From SKUL01 sp964487545 (GTDB lineage: Bacteria; Bacteroidota; Bacteroidia; Flavobacteriales_D; SKUL01): a stretch of 64,000 nt of DNA. Under the pieces are notes generated by a model. It ran no database searches, was not told where the DNA came from, and saw only the letters and a program-made list of their open reading frames with translations. Position numbers and translations under genes: made by a program. Shown piece after piece: positions 34,523 through 44,890 of the stretch. The DNA lies in the NCBI GenBank assembly GCA_964487545.1, contig CAZARI010000010.1, positions 1 to 64,000 on the forward strand, given 5' to 3'. How positions within the stretch are numbered: position 1 is the stretch's first letter; the number at the start of each line of letters is the position of its first letter.

Positions 34523-37288
34523 CTACCGCCCACTTCTAAAGTCCCTGAGATTCCAGGTAAAAGTCAACATAAAATAGCGCTGCAACACGTTGGTTTCGGA
34601 ATCTTCGATATAGACGTCGGTCACGTTGCGACTTACGCTGGTGTTGGCTCCCAATAAATCGTATGCCTGTAAACGCAGTTCCGCCTGATTGTTTTTGAGG
34701 AACTTATAGCCAAATCCGCTGTTGAGCAACACAAAGCTTTGGTTGTAGCCTTCGGTTAAACCCGAGTAGTATTGGTGGTTAAACGATGCGCTGAAAACCA
34801 ATCCTTTCCAAATGATAAAGTCGGCGTCAATGCGGGTCGATTGATTGAAGTATTCATTGTTCAGGTTGCTTTGAAGCGTATTAAAGACCCAGTTGTACGA
34901 AGAGTTCGAATTAATCGTGAAATCTACGCGTTCGCTGATATTGCTACCCAGGGTGATGCCCAGTCCGACCGAAGGTGTTTCAGAAAAATTGAGTTCGCCG
35001 TTAATTACTCCCGGTGTGCGCGTGTATCGAAACGATCCGTTGATATTCAAGTTTGATCTTAGCCATTGAATAGGCATTCCGTATGAAGCAAAACTGCGCA
35101 GACTAAACTGACCGTCGAGGTTTACAGGCTTTACCAGTTGTCCGCCGCGTGGTAAAATCACTTGTTCTGCAATCAGGGTATCGCGTTGGGCAACAATGGT
35201 TGAATTTCCGATGTAGTTATTGGTATAGGTAAACCCTCCTCCGACAAAAAATGTGGTGGACTTCTCGATATTCGACGCAGAATAGCGCAGGAACAACATG
35301 TGCCGGTAGTCTTGTTTTAAATCGGGATTTCCGGTTGACAGTCGAACTGGATTGCTGTTGTCGAGCACGTTTTGCAACTGCCTGATGGATGGCGGATTAT
35401 TTCGGGTCCGATAAAAAATGCGCAAGTTCTTTTTGTCCGTAAACTTATAATTGATTTGTGCATTGGGCAGCAATGCCTGAAAGTTTTGCCGGCCGCTGAT
35501 CTCCAGAGGAAATTGCTGCTGAGTGGCCAATTCCGACCACTGGTAAGACAATCCAAGCGTCATTTGAAGTCGTTCCCAGTTCTGGCGATATTCACTACCC
35601 AATTGTTGTGTGTGATAGGTGTTTTTGAAGACGTTGTTCAAAATACTGTCGCGAATGTCGTACGCAGCACTGATTGGATTATAACTGAAAGTTTCCTGAC
35701 GCGAGTCGTCAAAATTATAATTAGCACGCCAGTTGAGCTGCAACATTCCCCGCTCTCCTACCGGTTCGGTATACGACACCGACGACCCAAGGCGGTATCC
35801 GTGTGCATTTAGCTCACCCACCTGATCGAGACTGTCCACATATAGGCTGTCTTCAAAAAAGCGATTTTCAGAAATCAGGTGATTGTCGCCTTGGCCCGAA
35901 TTGTAAGATGGCGTTAATTGCACTGAAATGGTTCGTCGCGGCGTTTTGAACTTGCGCCGATACAACAAAGGCGCAGAGAAATCGAGTGATGCATAATGCG
36001 TTTCAAACTCGCGGTGTGAAGTGTTGGCCAGCCCAAACCCACTTCTGTTTTCACTGAACAAAATACTGTTGCCATTGCTGGTGCTATAATTGAAACGCGG
36101 AGTGAAAATAACCGAGTTCATCGAATCGATTTCATATTCAAGCCGCATATTGAACTGGTGTTGGTCACTGATTTCATTTAATCGCTCCGACTCTTCAAAG
36201 ACCAAATCATTGGATTCACCAAAAACAAATTCCCTAACCAATTGATTTTGTACGGTGCGATCGCTCCTGTTAAAGAAATAACTGGCATTGATCTTCATTT
36301 TTTCGCCCCACTCATCGGTAAAGTTAATTCCGCCAGCATGGGTTTGGGCAATACCGTTGCGCGCTCCAACCGAGAAATTACCGGTTCCTCCTCCCCTTCC
36401 TCCACGCCTTCGGCCACTGGCACCTGCAACACCAGAGAGATCGTCAGCCGCAAAATTTTGCTGGTTGACGTTGTTGCTTTGAAACAACAGCGTGATACGT
36501 CGCGCATCATTAAAAAAATTGATATTTCCACCGAGCTTATATCGTGATTCGTTGCCATAACCGGCATACACCCGCCCGAATGTGCCGTTTCGGTATTCGG
36601 GTCTCGTCACAATGTTGATCGTTTTCCCTTCCTCGCCGTCATCAAAGCCGGTGAATTGACTTTGGTCGCTGCGGTGATCAAAAACCTGAATCTTATCCAC
36701 GGCTTCTGCCGGCATATTGCGAAGCGTGGCCCTTGCATCTTCACCAAAGAAAGTTTTACCATCAACAGTTACTTTTTTCACCTCTTCACCTTGGGCCTGA
36801 ATTTGTCCACCGTCGATATAAATTCCCGCCATTTTCTGAATCAGGTCCTCGGTGCTTGCATCGGGATTTACCTTAAAAGCATCCGCATTGTATTGGGTGG
36901 TATCGCCCATTTGGGTGCTTTGGTGCATTTGCTCTTCTACGGTGAATGTGCTGATGGCAATGGCTGCTATGTCGAGCAAAACATCGTCCATCATGGTCGA
37001 AGCTGTTTGCAATTCTGCCGATCGGTATTCGGGGTGATACCCGACAAAACTAACGCGCAAAAGATAGTTTTCCGGTGCAAGGTGCTCAATCTTAAATCTT
37101 CCTTCAACATCTGTGGTTGTGCCGCGAACCAATGATGAATCTGCCAGATTGAGCACCACAACGCTGGCTCCGGGCAATGAAATGTTATTGCTGCTGTCAA
37201 GCACTCTTCCTGAAACAAAACGGTCAGTCTGACCATTTGCCACGGTTGCTAAAATGATTCCGAAAAGTAAAAAGAGAAACTTCTTCAA
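34523..37288 (-). CDS. Outer-membrane beta-barrel protein, TonB-receptor-like
   Basis: 921 residues. The start is a TTG at 37288: it begins a proper signal peptide (KKFLFLLFGIILATVANG, then Gln), no ATG fits, and an in-frame stop lies upstream. A carboxypeptidase-like regulatory domain (about 22-105) is followed by a plug-like part (about 120-225: DLIQKMAGIYIDGG, KKVTVDGKTFFGEDA). A large barrel then ends in an aromatic-rich strand (YFMLTFTWNLRDF). An Arg/Gly-rich loop (GRRRGGRGGGTG) lies near 290. There is no SusD partner, so the ligand, whether a peptide, siderophore or other, is unknown. Confidence 0.87.
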   Translation of the reverse strand: MKKFLFLLFGIILATVANGQTDRFVSGRVLDSSNNISLPGASVVVLNLADSSLVRGTTTDVEGRFKIEHLAPENYLLRVSFVGYHPEYRSAELQTASTMMDDVLLDIAAIAISTFTVEEQMHQSTQMGDTTQYNADAFKVNPDASTEDLIQKMAGIYIDGGQIQAQGEEVKKVTVDGKTFFGEDARATLRNMPAEAVDKIQVFDHRSDQSQFTGFDDGEEGKTINIVTRPEYRNGTFGRVYAGYGNESRYKLGGNINFFNDARRITLLFQSNNVNQQNFAADDLSGVAGASGRRRGGRGGGTGNFSVGARNGIAQTHAGGINFTDEWGEKMKINASYFFNRSDRTVQNQLVREFVFGESNDLVFEESERLNEISDQHQFNMRLEYEIDSMNSVIFTPRFNYSTSNGNSILFSENRSGFGLANTSHREFETHYASLDFSAPLLYRRKFKTPRRTISVQLTPSYNSGQGDNHLISENRFFEDSLYVDSLDQVGELNAHGYRLGSSVSYTEPVGERGMLQLNWRANYNFDDSRQETFSYNPISAAYDIRDSILNNVFKNTYHTQQLGSEYRQNWERLQMTLGLSYQWSELATQQQFPLEISGRQNFQALLPNAQINYKFTDKKNLRIFYRTRNNPPSIRQLQNVLDNSNPVRLSTGNPDLKQDYRHMLFLRYSASNIEKSTTFFVGGGFTYTNNYIGNSTIVAQRDTLIAEQVILPRGGQLVKPVNLDGQFSLRSFASYGMPIQWLRSNLNINGSFRYTRTPGVINGELNFSETPSVGLGITLGSNISERVDFTINSNSSYNWVFNTLQSNLNNEYFNQSTRIDADFIIWKGLVFSASFNHQYYSGLTEGYNQSFVLLNSGFGYKFLKNNQAELRLQAYDLLGANTSVSRNVTDVYIEDSETNVLQRYFMLTFTWNLRDFRSGR

Positions 37289-37402
37289 GGCTGAAAACTT
37301 AATGTCGCGGCTGCCTCAGGCAAATGCCACGCCAAGATAAGTCTTTCGGGATAGTCGGCTGAATAGAAATATATATATGGCTAAGAATACGATGGTTAAA
37401 AT

Positions 37403-39532
37403 TCACGGTTTTATTTTCAACATAAGAATTCCCAGCGACGGGAGGGTTAATTTAACTGAACAAGCGCGACCATGAAAGGAAATATCATCTGTGAATACCG
37501 CCTCCAACCCCACTCCACTACCGCCATATAACCTATTATCTGAATTCAATAGAGTTTCATACTCCCCGGTTTCCGGCATTCCGAGGCGATAATTTTCGCG
37601 CACCACGGGAGTGAAATTGGCGATGAAGATGATTTGCACATTCTTTCCTTTTCTTATCCATGCCAACACACAGTTTGACGAATCGTTGAAATCAATCCAT
37701 TCAAATCCGGCGGGGTCATAATTCAGCTCAAAAAGAGCGGGTTCATTTTGGTAGAGGCGATTCAAGTCTTTTACTAACTTCATAATCCCCTGATTGGATG
37801 GGTTAAGGCTTTCATGCCAGTCCAGCGAAAAATCGTGTCGCCATTCGTGTCGCTGAGCAAACTCACCACCCATAAACAGCATTTTAGCTCCGGGGTGTCC
37901 GTACATATAGCCATACAACAGCCGAAGGTTGGCAAACTGCTGCCACTCGTCACCGGGCATTTTGTTAATCAGCGATCGTTTGCCATGCACCACTTCGTCG
38001 TGGCTCAGCGGCAACACATATTTTTCAGAGAAAGTATAGTATAAGCTAAAAGTAAGGTTGCTCTGATGGTGACTGCGATAGATGGGATCTTTGCTGAAAT
38101 ATTGAAGTGCATCGTGCATCCAGCCCATCATCCATTTCAGATCAAATCCTAATCCGCCATCTGCTGAAGGGTGTGTAACCCCCGGAAATGCTGTAGATTC
38201 TTCGGCTACCGTAAAAGTGTCTGGATAAAACTGATGTACAGCGGTATTCAATTCTTGTAGCAGACTAATCGCCTCCAAATTTTCCCTTCCGCCGTATTTG
38301 TTGGGTACCCACTCCCCTTCATTGCGCGAGTAATCGCGGTAAATCATCGAGGCCACTCCATCTACGCGCAGTGCGTCAATGTGAAATAGATCGAGCCAAA
38401 ATATCGCACTTGATATCAGAAAAGCCCGCACCTCATTTCTGCCATAGTTGAAAATATTGCTTTTCCAGTCGGGGTGAAAACCCTGTCGCGGATCGTCGTG
38501 TTCGTAAAGATGTGTGCCATCAAAGTAATCGAGGCCGTGGGCATCAGTGGGGAAATGTGATGGAACCCAGTCCAGAATCACCCCAATTTTTTTTTGATGG
38601 AAGGAATCGATCAGAAACATAAAATCCTCGGGGGTGCCGAAACGCGTGGTGGCTGCAAAGTATCCGGTGACCTGATAACCCCACGACCCGTAAAAAGGGT
38701 GCTCCATAACAGGCAATAGCTCGACGTGTGTAAAACCCATTTCAACACAATATGCAGGTAATTTCGCAGCGATCTCCCGGTAATTCAGAAACCGATCGCC
38801 TTCTTCGGGAACTCTTTGCCACGAACCCAGGTGCACTTCATAAACCGAAAGTGGCTTTTCCATCATAACAGTTTTTTTCCTTGCGCTGAGCCATTCCTCA
38901 TCACCCCATTGATAAGATGTATTCCAGACAATTGATGCAGTTGCTGGTGGTTGTTCCCAACGACGTGCATACGGATCGCCCTTTTCTGCTTCATGCCCAT
39001 TCTGCGATAGGATATAGTACTTGTAGCGTTCTCCATGTCCGATTTCAGGAATGAACGTTTCCCATATTCCGCTACCATCCCAGCGAGCACTCATCGGGTG
39101 AGCACTTTTGTTCCAGCCATTAAAATTTCCGATGACATGAATTTGACGGGCATTTGGCGCCCAAACAGCAAAGTAGGTTCCTTTTATACTATTGTGCTCT
39201 ACCGGGTGAGAACCGAGTTTATGATACAATTGGTAGTGCTTTCCAGCTTTCAATAAATTAATATCGTAGGCTGAGAAATGCGTAAACCACTCGGAATTTG
39301 TAGATTTTACAATATCATCTGAAAGTTTATCGCCGTGCTTTTTAGTTGGTGACTTTCGCACGAGTCGACCTTTGGTTTGCATCGTCTTTAGGGGCGATGA
39401 ACTTTGCTTTTTCGATGCAGCCGTCTTTTTCGGTGGTTTTGCTCCAGCAGGTTTTTTTGTTGGTTTCAGTTCTTTCTTTTGTGCTGATGTGGCACGAGAT
39501 ATGGATTTTTTGCTTTTGTTGGAATCGGTCAT
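37403..39532 (-). CDS. glgB: 1,4-alpha-glucan branching enzyme GlgB with Lys-rich N-terminal tail
   Basis: I start at the ATG at 39532 (709 residues), 13 bases after the treS stop; a TTG at 39574 would overlap that gene. Residues 4-70 are a low-complexity Lys/Ser/Pro/Ala-rich tail resembling eukaryotic histone H1 tails. Then come a CBM48 domain (about 110-190: AVWAPNARQIHVIGNFNGW) and the GH13 barrel. The catalytic triad is Asp391 (LRVDGVASM), Glu444 (AEESTAFPG) and Asp512 (LSHDEVVHG), with the same spacing as E. coli GlgB 405/458/526. It introduces alpha-1,6 branches into the glucan made by GlgE. Last gene of the minus-strand operon glgE-treS/mak-glgB. Confidence 0.95.
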   Translation of the reverse strand: MTDSNKSKKSISRATSAQKKELKPTKKPAGAKPPKKTAASKKQSSSPLKTMQTKGRLVRKSPTKKHGDKLSDDIVKSTNSEWFTHFSAYDINLLKAGKHYQLYHKLGSHPVEHNSIKGTYFAVWAPNARQIHVIGNFNGWNKSAHPMSARWDGSGIWETFIPEIGHGERYKYYILSQNGHEAEKGDPYARRWEQPPATASIVWNTSYQWGDEEWLSARKKTVMMEKPLSVYEVHLGSWQRVPEEGDRFLNYREIAAKLPAYCVEMGFTHVELLPVMEHPFYGSWGYQVTGYFAATTRFGTPEDFMFLIDSFHQKKIGVILDWVPSHFPTDAHGLDYFDGTHLYEHDDPRQGFHPDWKSNIFNYGRNEVRAFLISSAIFWLDLFHIDALRVDGVASMIYRDYSRNEGEWVPNKYGGRENLEAISLLQELNTAVHQFYPDTFTVAEESTAFPGVTHPSADGGLGFDLKWMMGWMHDALQYFSKDPIYRSHHQSNLTFSLYYTFSEKYVLPLSHDEVVHGKRSLINKMPGDEWQQFANLRLLYGYMYGHPGAKMLFMGGEFAQRHEWRHDFSLDWHESLNPSNQGIMKLVKDLNRLYQNEPALFELNYDPAGFEWIDFNDSSNCVLAWIRKGKNVQIIFIANFTPVVRENYRLGMPETGEYETLLNSDNRLYGGSGVGLEAVFTDDISFHGRACSVKLTLPSLGILMLKIKP

Positions 39533-39545
39533 GTCGTATGCTTTT

Positions 39546-42500
39546 TCATCCGTTCTGCTTGCGGTGTTTTTCAATAATTGATTTGATTCCCCTGATCGGA
39601 ATAATAGCCCATTCAGGACGATTGTTTAGCTCGTAGTTCAATTCGTATATTGATTTTTCGAGCAGATAGGTTTCTATTAAAATGCTCAGGTCTTCGCGGT
39701 CGGAGGGAATTAACCCCAAACCTTTTACCGTATCGGAATAGGATTTCAGAAAAAATCCCGACATGTGTTGATACCAGTAATCTGCCCAAGGGGTTAATTT
39801 TGCAACGTCGTCGGGACTGTATTGGCCATTGTTCAGCAAAATGGTGTGTGCAGCGTAATGAAACGAGCGAATCATTCCGGCTACATCGCGTAGTGGAGAT
39901 CGTTTTAGCCGCCGTTCGCTGAAACTGCGGGCGGGTTCACCTTCAAAATCCAGGATAACGAAATCATTTCCGGTGTATAATGCCTGTCCGAGATGATAAT
40001 CGCCGTGATTGCGAATTTTAAGTGCGTCGATTCTCGATTTATATATCCGTCTTAAAATTTCCAGTACCTCGCCTCTCATCTCAATTACCGCTTTCGCATC
40101 GACTTGCCATTCGGGATTGAGTAGATCAAATTTTCTGTTCAGCAATTGATAGGTGTGCCGAACCAAGGATTGTAGACTCGAAAACAATGAACGTTGATAG
40201 TGAAGTGAAAACTCTTCGGGCTTGAAATCCGGTAAGGTGTGATTTGAAGCCAGCGCAATGTGCATTTCGCCGGTTCTTTTTCCTAGGAGTTTAACCTTTT
40301 CGGCAACAGAAAGATCCAATATTTCACGTGTGTTTTCCGACATTTGGTCGTATTCCGTCGATTCAAAAAGTAGATCGTTTTGAACCGGAGACGGCAACTC
40401 GTCGGTGCTCACGGTAAGAATACGTTCATTGTAACTGCCCAGTTTGTCGATCATCATATTCCAGGCATCCCCCTGATTGGGAACCAGTTCCTGCATCATA
40501 CCGAGGATAATGGTCTCATCATTCAGATGCCACGAGATAGAACCAGCGTATTTTGGAATATGTTTGAATCCGGCGGTATCGCTCAAAAACCGGTTGATTT
40601 CGAGGTCGGGATTAATGGCGTGATCGAGTTTGCGGTATAGCTTCAGAAAAAAGTCATTGTCATAAACAATCGAAGTGTTGCTCTGTTCGGCCGCGAGTAC
40701 CTTCGATTTAATTTCACCCTCCTGTCGCAAATATTGTTTTAGCTTTTTGCTGCCGTGCATCGTCATCTTGCTTCCGCGAAGAATCACCGAATTGTTGGAA
40801 GCGATATTTCTGAATAGAAATTGCTGCAATTCTCGTCCGTAAAGCGCATCATATAAAACCCCTTCTTCATTATTAATCATTACCCTGCACAAAACAGATT
40901 GCGGCCAACTTTCGGAAGGATGTTCCTCCGAAGCATCAGTAGCATAAGCCAGCGGCAACTGATACAAATCGGGCATGCCACTTTCATAATTAACACGAAT
41001 CAACGTGAAGTAACAGATATACTCTGCGCTGATTTTAATTTCCACTATTTCGGCCAGCTCAATGCTGTAAATGGATTTTGCTTTGCCGCCAAACCACCGG
41101 GTTCTCGCCAGGTATTCGGGCAGAATACGGCTTTCGAGCTGATCCATTACTTTTGAAGAAGTGATGTCACTCCAAAAATTAAAATGCAATACCGGAAGTG
41201 ATTCTTCCACACCCGACTCGGCATGCACGGGTTCTACGAGAAACCAATTGTAAGCATAAGGTGCCAAGGTCAGCAGATACGGTTGTTCGCTTTGAATTTC
41301 GGGGAAGTGGTTTTTGCTGAAAATTTCCATCAGCGCATGACCACTGTAATCGTCGAGATCGAGATGCGCGGCTTGGGCAAATCGCGACAGATTGACCACC
41401 ACCAATATGGTTTCCTGCTGCCAGGTACGTGTAAAAGCCAGCACTTTGGCGTTTTCAACCTGCACAAACTTCAAATCTCCCCTACCAAAAGCCTTATACC
41501 GCTTGCGCATGTGAATCATTCTTTTGGTCCACCAAAAAAGCGATGACGTGTTCAGCCTTTGGGTTTCAACATTTACCGCTTCATAAGAGTATTCGGGATC
41601 GAGGATTACCGGTAAATAGAGTTTTTGGGGATTGGCGGTCGAAAAGCCTGCGTTTCGATCGGGTGACCACTGCATCGGAGTGCGCACGCCGTCGCGGTCG
41701 CCAAGGTAAAAGTTATCACCCATACCAATTTCATCGCCATAGTAGATGACTGGTGTTCCGGGAAGTGAAAACAACAGATAATTGAGCAACTCAATTCTTC
41801 TTCTATCATTACCCATCAACGGAGCCAGCCGATGTCGGATACCGACGTTTATTCTGGCTTTCGGGTCTTTAGCATACACCTTGTACATGTAATCGCGCTC
41901 CTCGTCGGTCACCATTTCCAGGGTGAGTTCATCGTGGTTTCGCAGAAAAATGGCCCACTGGCAGGTTTCTGGGATTTCGGGCGTTTGATCAAAAATGTCC
42001 GTAATCGGATATTTATCTTCCATTCGCAGGGCCATAAACATCCGTGGCATCACCGGAAAGTGGTAATTCATCTGGCATTCGTCGCCATCACCGAAATATG
42101 CCGCAGCCTCTTCGGGCCACATATTGGCCTCGGCCAGCAGCAATGTGCCTGGGTATTTCTTGTCGACATGTGCCCTGAGTTTTTTTAAGAATTGGTGTGT
42201 TTCAGGCAGGTTTTCGCAATTGGTTCCCTCGCGTTCAAATAGATATGGCACCGCATCGAGACGAAACCCGTCAACGCCCATTTTACACCAATAATCAAGA
42301 ATTTTAATGACCTCTCGCTGCACTTTGGGATTGTCGTAATTTAAATCGGGCTGATGGTGAAAAAACCGGTGCCAGTAATATTGCTTGGCAACCGGATCCC
42401 AGCTCCAGTTGGAAGTTTCGTAATCCTGAAATATGATTCGCGCTTCGCGGTATTTATTCGGATCGTCGCTCCACACGTAGTAATCGCGCTCGCGTGAACC

Positions 42501-42884
42501 CTTTGGCGCCATTCTCGCCTGCTGAAACCACGGATGCTGGTCGGAAGTATGGTTGATGACCAACTCGGTAACAACCTTCAGGTTCCTTTTATGTGCCTCT
42601 TTGAGGAGCCTTTTAAACTGCCCGATGGTTCCGTATGATGGGTTAATGTCGTAATAATCAGAAATATCGTAGCCGTCATCGCGCAGCGGTGAAGGATAAA
42701 ACGGCAATACCCAAATAGCTGTGACACCCAGATCCTGTAGGTAATCTAGTTTTTCGATTAGGCCATTGAAATCGCCTATTCCATCACCGTTGCTGTCTTT
42801 AAAAGCCTTGATATGCAACTCGTAGATTATGGCGTCTTTGTACCAATGCAAATTGTCGTCGATCCAGTCGGTTTTTTCGTTCAT
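39546..42884 (-). CDS. treS: Trehalose synthase (TreS) fused to maltokinase
   Basis: 1112 residues. The TreS GH13 part (about 1-560) has Asp210 (GFRLDAVPYLFE), Glu252 (LLAEANMWPEE) and Asp318 (LRNHDEL). It interconverts trehalose and maltose. The C-terminal part (about 585-1112) is a maltokinase of the aminoglycoside-kinase fold: HGDYH at 960-964 and DFEGEP about 20 residues later. It makes maltose 1-phosphate from maltose and ATP for GlgE. TreS-Mak fusions are known in many bacteria. The start overlaps the glgE stop by 4 bases (42881-42884, ATGA), so translation is coupled. Confidence 0.95.
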   Translation of the reverse strand: MNEKTDWIDDNLHWYKDAIIYELHIKAFKDSNGDGIGDFNGLIEKLDYLQDLGVTAIWVLPFYPSPLRDDGYDISDYYDINPSYGTIGQFKRLLKEAHKRNLKVVTELVINHTSDQHPWFQQARMAPKGSRERDYYVWSDDPNKYREARIIFQDYETSNWSWDPVAKQYYWHRFFHHQPDLNYDNPKVQREVIKILDYWCKMGVDGFRLDAVPYLFEREGTNCENLPETHQFLKKLRAHVDKKYPGTLLLAEANMWPEEAAAYFGDGDECQMNYHFPVMPRMFMALRMEDKYPITDIFDQTPEIPETCQWAIFLRNHDELTLEMVTDEERDYMYKVYAKDPKARINVGIRHRLAPLMGNDRRRIELLNYLLFSLPGTPVIYYGDEIGMGDNFYLGDRDGVRTPMQWSPDRNAGFSTANPQKLYLPVILDPEYSYEAVNVETQRLNTSSLFWWTKRMIHMRKRYKAFGRGDLKFVQVENAKVLAFTRTWQQETILVVVNLSRFAQAAHLDLDDYSGHALMEIFSKNHFPEIQSEQPYLLTLAPYAYNWFLVEPVHAESGVEESLPVLHFNFWSDITSSKVMDQLESRILPEYLARTRWFGGKAKSIYSIELAEIVEIKISAEYICYFTLIRVNYESGMPDLYQLPLAYATDASEEHPSESWPQSVLCRVMINNEEGVLYDALYGRELQQFLFRNIASNNSVILRGSKMTMHGSKKLKQYLRQEGEIKSKVLAAEQSNTSIVYDNDFFLKLYRKLDHAINPDLEINRFLSDTAGFKHIPKYAGSISWHLNDETIILGMMQELVPNQGDAWNMMIDKLGSYNERILTVSTDELPSPVQNDLLFESTEYDQMSENTREILDLSVAEKVKLLGKRTGEMHIALASNHTLPDFKPEEFSLHYQRSLFSSLQSLVRHTYQLLNRKFDLLNPEWQVDAKAVIEMRGEVLEILRRIYKSRIDALKIRNHGDYHLGQALYTGNDFVILDFEGEPARSFSERRLKRSPLRDVAGMIRSFHYAAHTILLNNGQYSPDDVAKLTPWADYWYQHMSGFFLKSYSDTVKGLGLIPSDREDLSILIETYLLEKSIYELNYELNNRPEWAIIPIRGIKSIIEKHRKQNG

Positions 42885-44890
42885 GTTGTTGTTTGCACTA
42901 TTTCAAAAATGTGGGCGGGCATTTCGTTGGGCTTTAGAATTACAAAATTGGAGTCGTCTTGCCATTGATAACTCTCATTGGCCAGCAAATCGCTCATCTC
43001 GTAGGGTTTATTCCACTCCAGTCCCAGCTCATTAACAGGCATTTTAATGAAAGCCGATTGTGGATTATGCGGGTCGAGATTAATGACCACTAATAAGGTG
43101 TTATTTGTTACCGGATCCTGCTTGGCATAAGCCAGAATCTGATCGTTGCTTGTGTTTGCAAAAAGGATATTGAATGTGGATTGCAGTGCTGGATGTGCTT
43201 TCCGGATTCTATTGAGTCGGGTGATGACCTCGCTGATTTTTGTTTTTCGTTGCCAATCCCAATGTTTTATTTCATATTTCTCATTGTCGGCATACTCTTC
43301 TTTTTCAGCATGTGAATTGCAAATACCCATCTCGTATACAGGGCCATAAATACCGTAACTTGAAGATAAAGTTGCAGCGAGAATCACGCGAATTAAATGG
43401 GCATTCTCTCCTCCACGACTTAAGTGGGGAGGCAAAATATCGGGGGTATTGGGCCAGAAATTGGGTTTGAAATAGTACCGCAATGGTGGTGCAGTTAGTT
43501 CGCTCAGGTATTGTTGTATTTCATGTGATGTTTCTCGCCAGGTGAAATAAGTGTATGATTGTGTGAAACCAATTTTTGCCAGGTGCTCCATGGTTCTCGG
43601 TCGTGTAAAAGCTTCGGCCAGAAAGATCACATCGGGTGATTTTCTTTTGATTTCGGTAATCATCCATTCCCAAAAGCGAAAGGATTTGGTGTGCGGATTA
43701 TCCACACGAAAAATCCAAATACCTTGATCTATCCAATATTCCACTACACTTTTCAGTTCCTTCCACAGGTTTTTCCAATCTTCGGTTTCAAAGTCGATGG
43801 GCAGAATGTCTTCATATTTTTTTGGGGGATTTTCGGCGTACTGAACCGTCCCGTCTGGTCGCCATTTAAACCATTGCGGATGATTGCTGACGTAGGGATG
43901 ATCGGGTGCACACTGAAAAGCCAGATCGAGCGCAATATCAATTTGGTGAGTATGTGCCTCTCCGATCAACTGCCGGAACTCAGCCAGTGTACCCAACTCC
44001 GGGTGAATTGATTTATGACCTCCGTGCACGTTTCCTATGGCCCACGGTGAACCCGGATCGTTTTCACCAGCAACCAGCGCGTTGTTTTTTCCTTTTCGTT
44101 TCTGCTCGCCAATCGGATGAATGGGCGGAAAATAGAGCGTATCGAAACCCATTTCTGAAATGCGAGGCAGCAGTTTTTCAACATCCTTGAAAGTGCCGTG
44201 ACGATTGGGTTCTGACGAAGCTGATCTCGGAAAAATCTCATACCACGTACTGAATAAAGCTTTGCGCTGCTCTACAACAATGGTGAACTGTTGGCCTGTT
44301 TTTACAGAGAATGGCCGTGGATCTACTTTGCCTATTTCATCGTTCAAGCTTTGGTTTGTTGCTGCATGGAAACGATCTTCAACAGATTCATTACGGAGAA
44401 GTAAGGCTGATGTATCACGCAATCGCTTTATTGGTTTTGACGTTGCCGTGGCTGAGATGTCGGTCAATAATTGCGCTCCGATGTGCAGGTCGGTTTCGAT
44501 GTCCATATTCGCGTCAAACTTCTTTTGCAATCCACGTTGCCAGGTCGAAAAGTGATCAACCCAAGCTTCGATTTCAAACAAATACGACCCTGTTTGTTCT
44601 GGAATAAATTGCGCCTCCCAGTGGTCGTTTACGGTAAGATGCATTTGTATTTCCCGCCACTTTCGCTCTTTATGGTGTTTGATTCTGACAACGGCTGCCA
44701 GCTCATCGTGGCCATCGGCGAAAATGGCTGCCGATATCACCACTGGGTGGTGCAAAACGGTGCGAGCTGGATACCGACCGCCATCCACTTGTGGGTTTAT
44801 ATTTGAAATAACCACACGCACACGACCTTCACCGCGAATGGGGGATGTTGTGTTTTTGTGTTTACCTGAACTTCGGGTTTTACTTTGCAT
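42881..44890 (-). CDS. glgE: Alpha-1,4-glucan:maltose-1-phosphate maltosyltransferase GlgE
   Basis: 669 residues, the usual length. The N-terminal DUF3416 domain (about 25-215) is followed by a GH13_3 barrel with Asp397 (FRVDNPHTK) and Glu426 (FLAEAFTRP), each three residues beyond Streptomyces GlgE Asp394 and Glu423. The family-specific YAENPPKKYEDI is present. It extends alpha-1,4-glucan with maltosyl units from maltose 1-phosphate. First gene of the minus-strand operon; its product depends on the maltokinase domain of the next gene. It is divergent from glgX across a 350-base gap. Confidence 0.96.
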   Translation of the reverse strand: MQSKTRSSGKHKNTTSPIRGEGRVRVVISNINPQVDGGRYPARTVLHHPVVISAAIFADGHDELAAVVRIKHHKERKWREIQMHLTVNDHWEAQFIPEQTGSYLFEIEAWVDHFSTWQRGLQKKFDANMDIETDLHIGAQLLTDISATATSKPIKRLRDTSALLLRNESVEDRFHAATNQSLNDEIGKVDPRPFSVKTGQQFTIVVEQRKALFSTWYEIFPRSASSEPNRHGTFKDVEKLLPRISEMGFDTLYFPPIHPIGEQKRKGKNNALVAGENDPGSPWAIGNVHGGHKSIHPELGTLAEFRQLIGEAHTHQIDIALDLAFQCAPDHPYVSNHPQWFKWRPDGTVQYAENPPKKYEDILPIDFETEDWKNLWKELKSVVEYWIDQGIWIFRVDNPHTKSFRFWEWMITEIKRKSPDVIFLAEAFTRPRTMEHLAKIGFTQSYTYFTWRETSHEIQQYLSELTAPPLRYYFKPNFWPNTPDILPPHLSRGGENAHLIRVILAATLSSSYGIYGPVYEMGICNSHAEKEEYADNEKYEIKHWDWQRKTKISEVITRLNRIRKAHPALQSTFNILFANTSNDQILAYAKQDPVTNNTLLVVINLDPHNPQSAFIKMPVNELGLEWNKPYEMSDLLANESYQWQDDSNFVILKPNEMPAHIFEIVQTTT

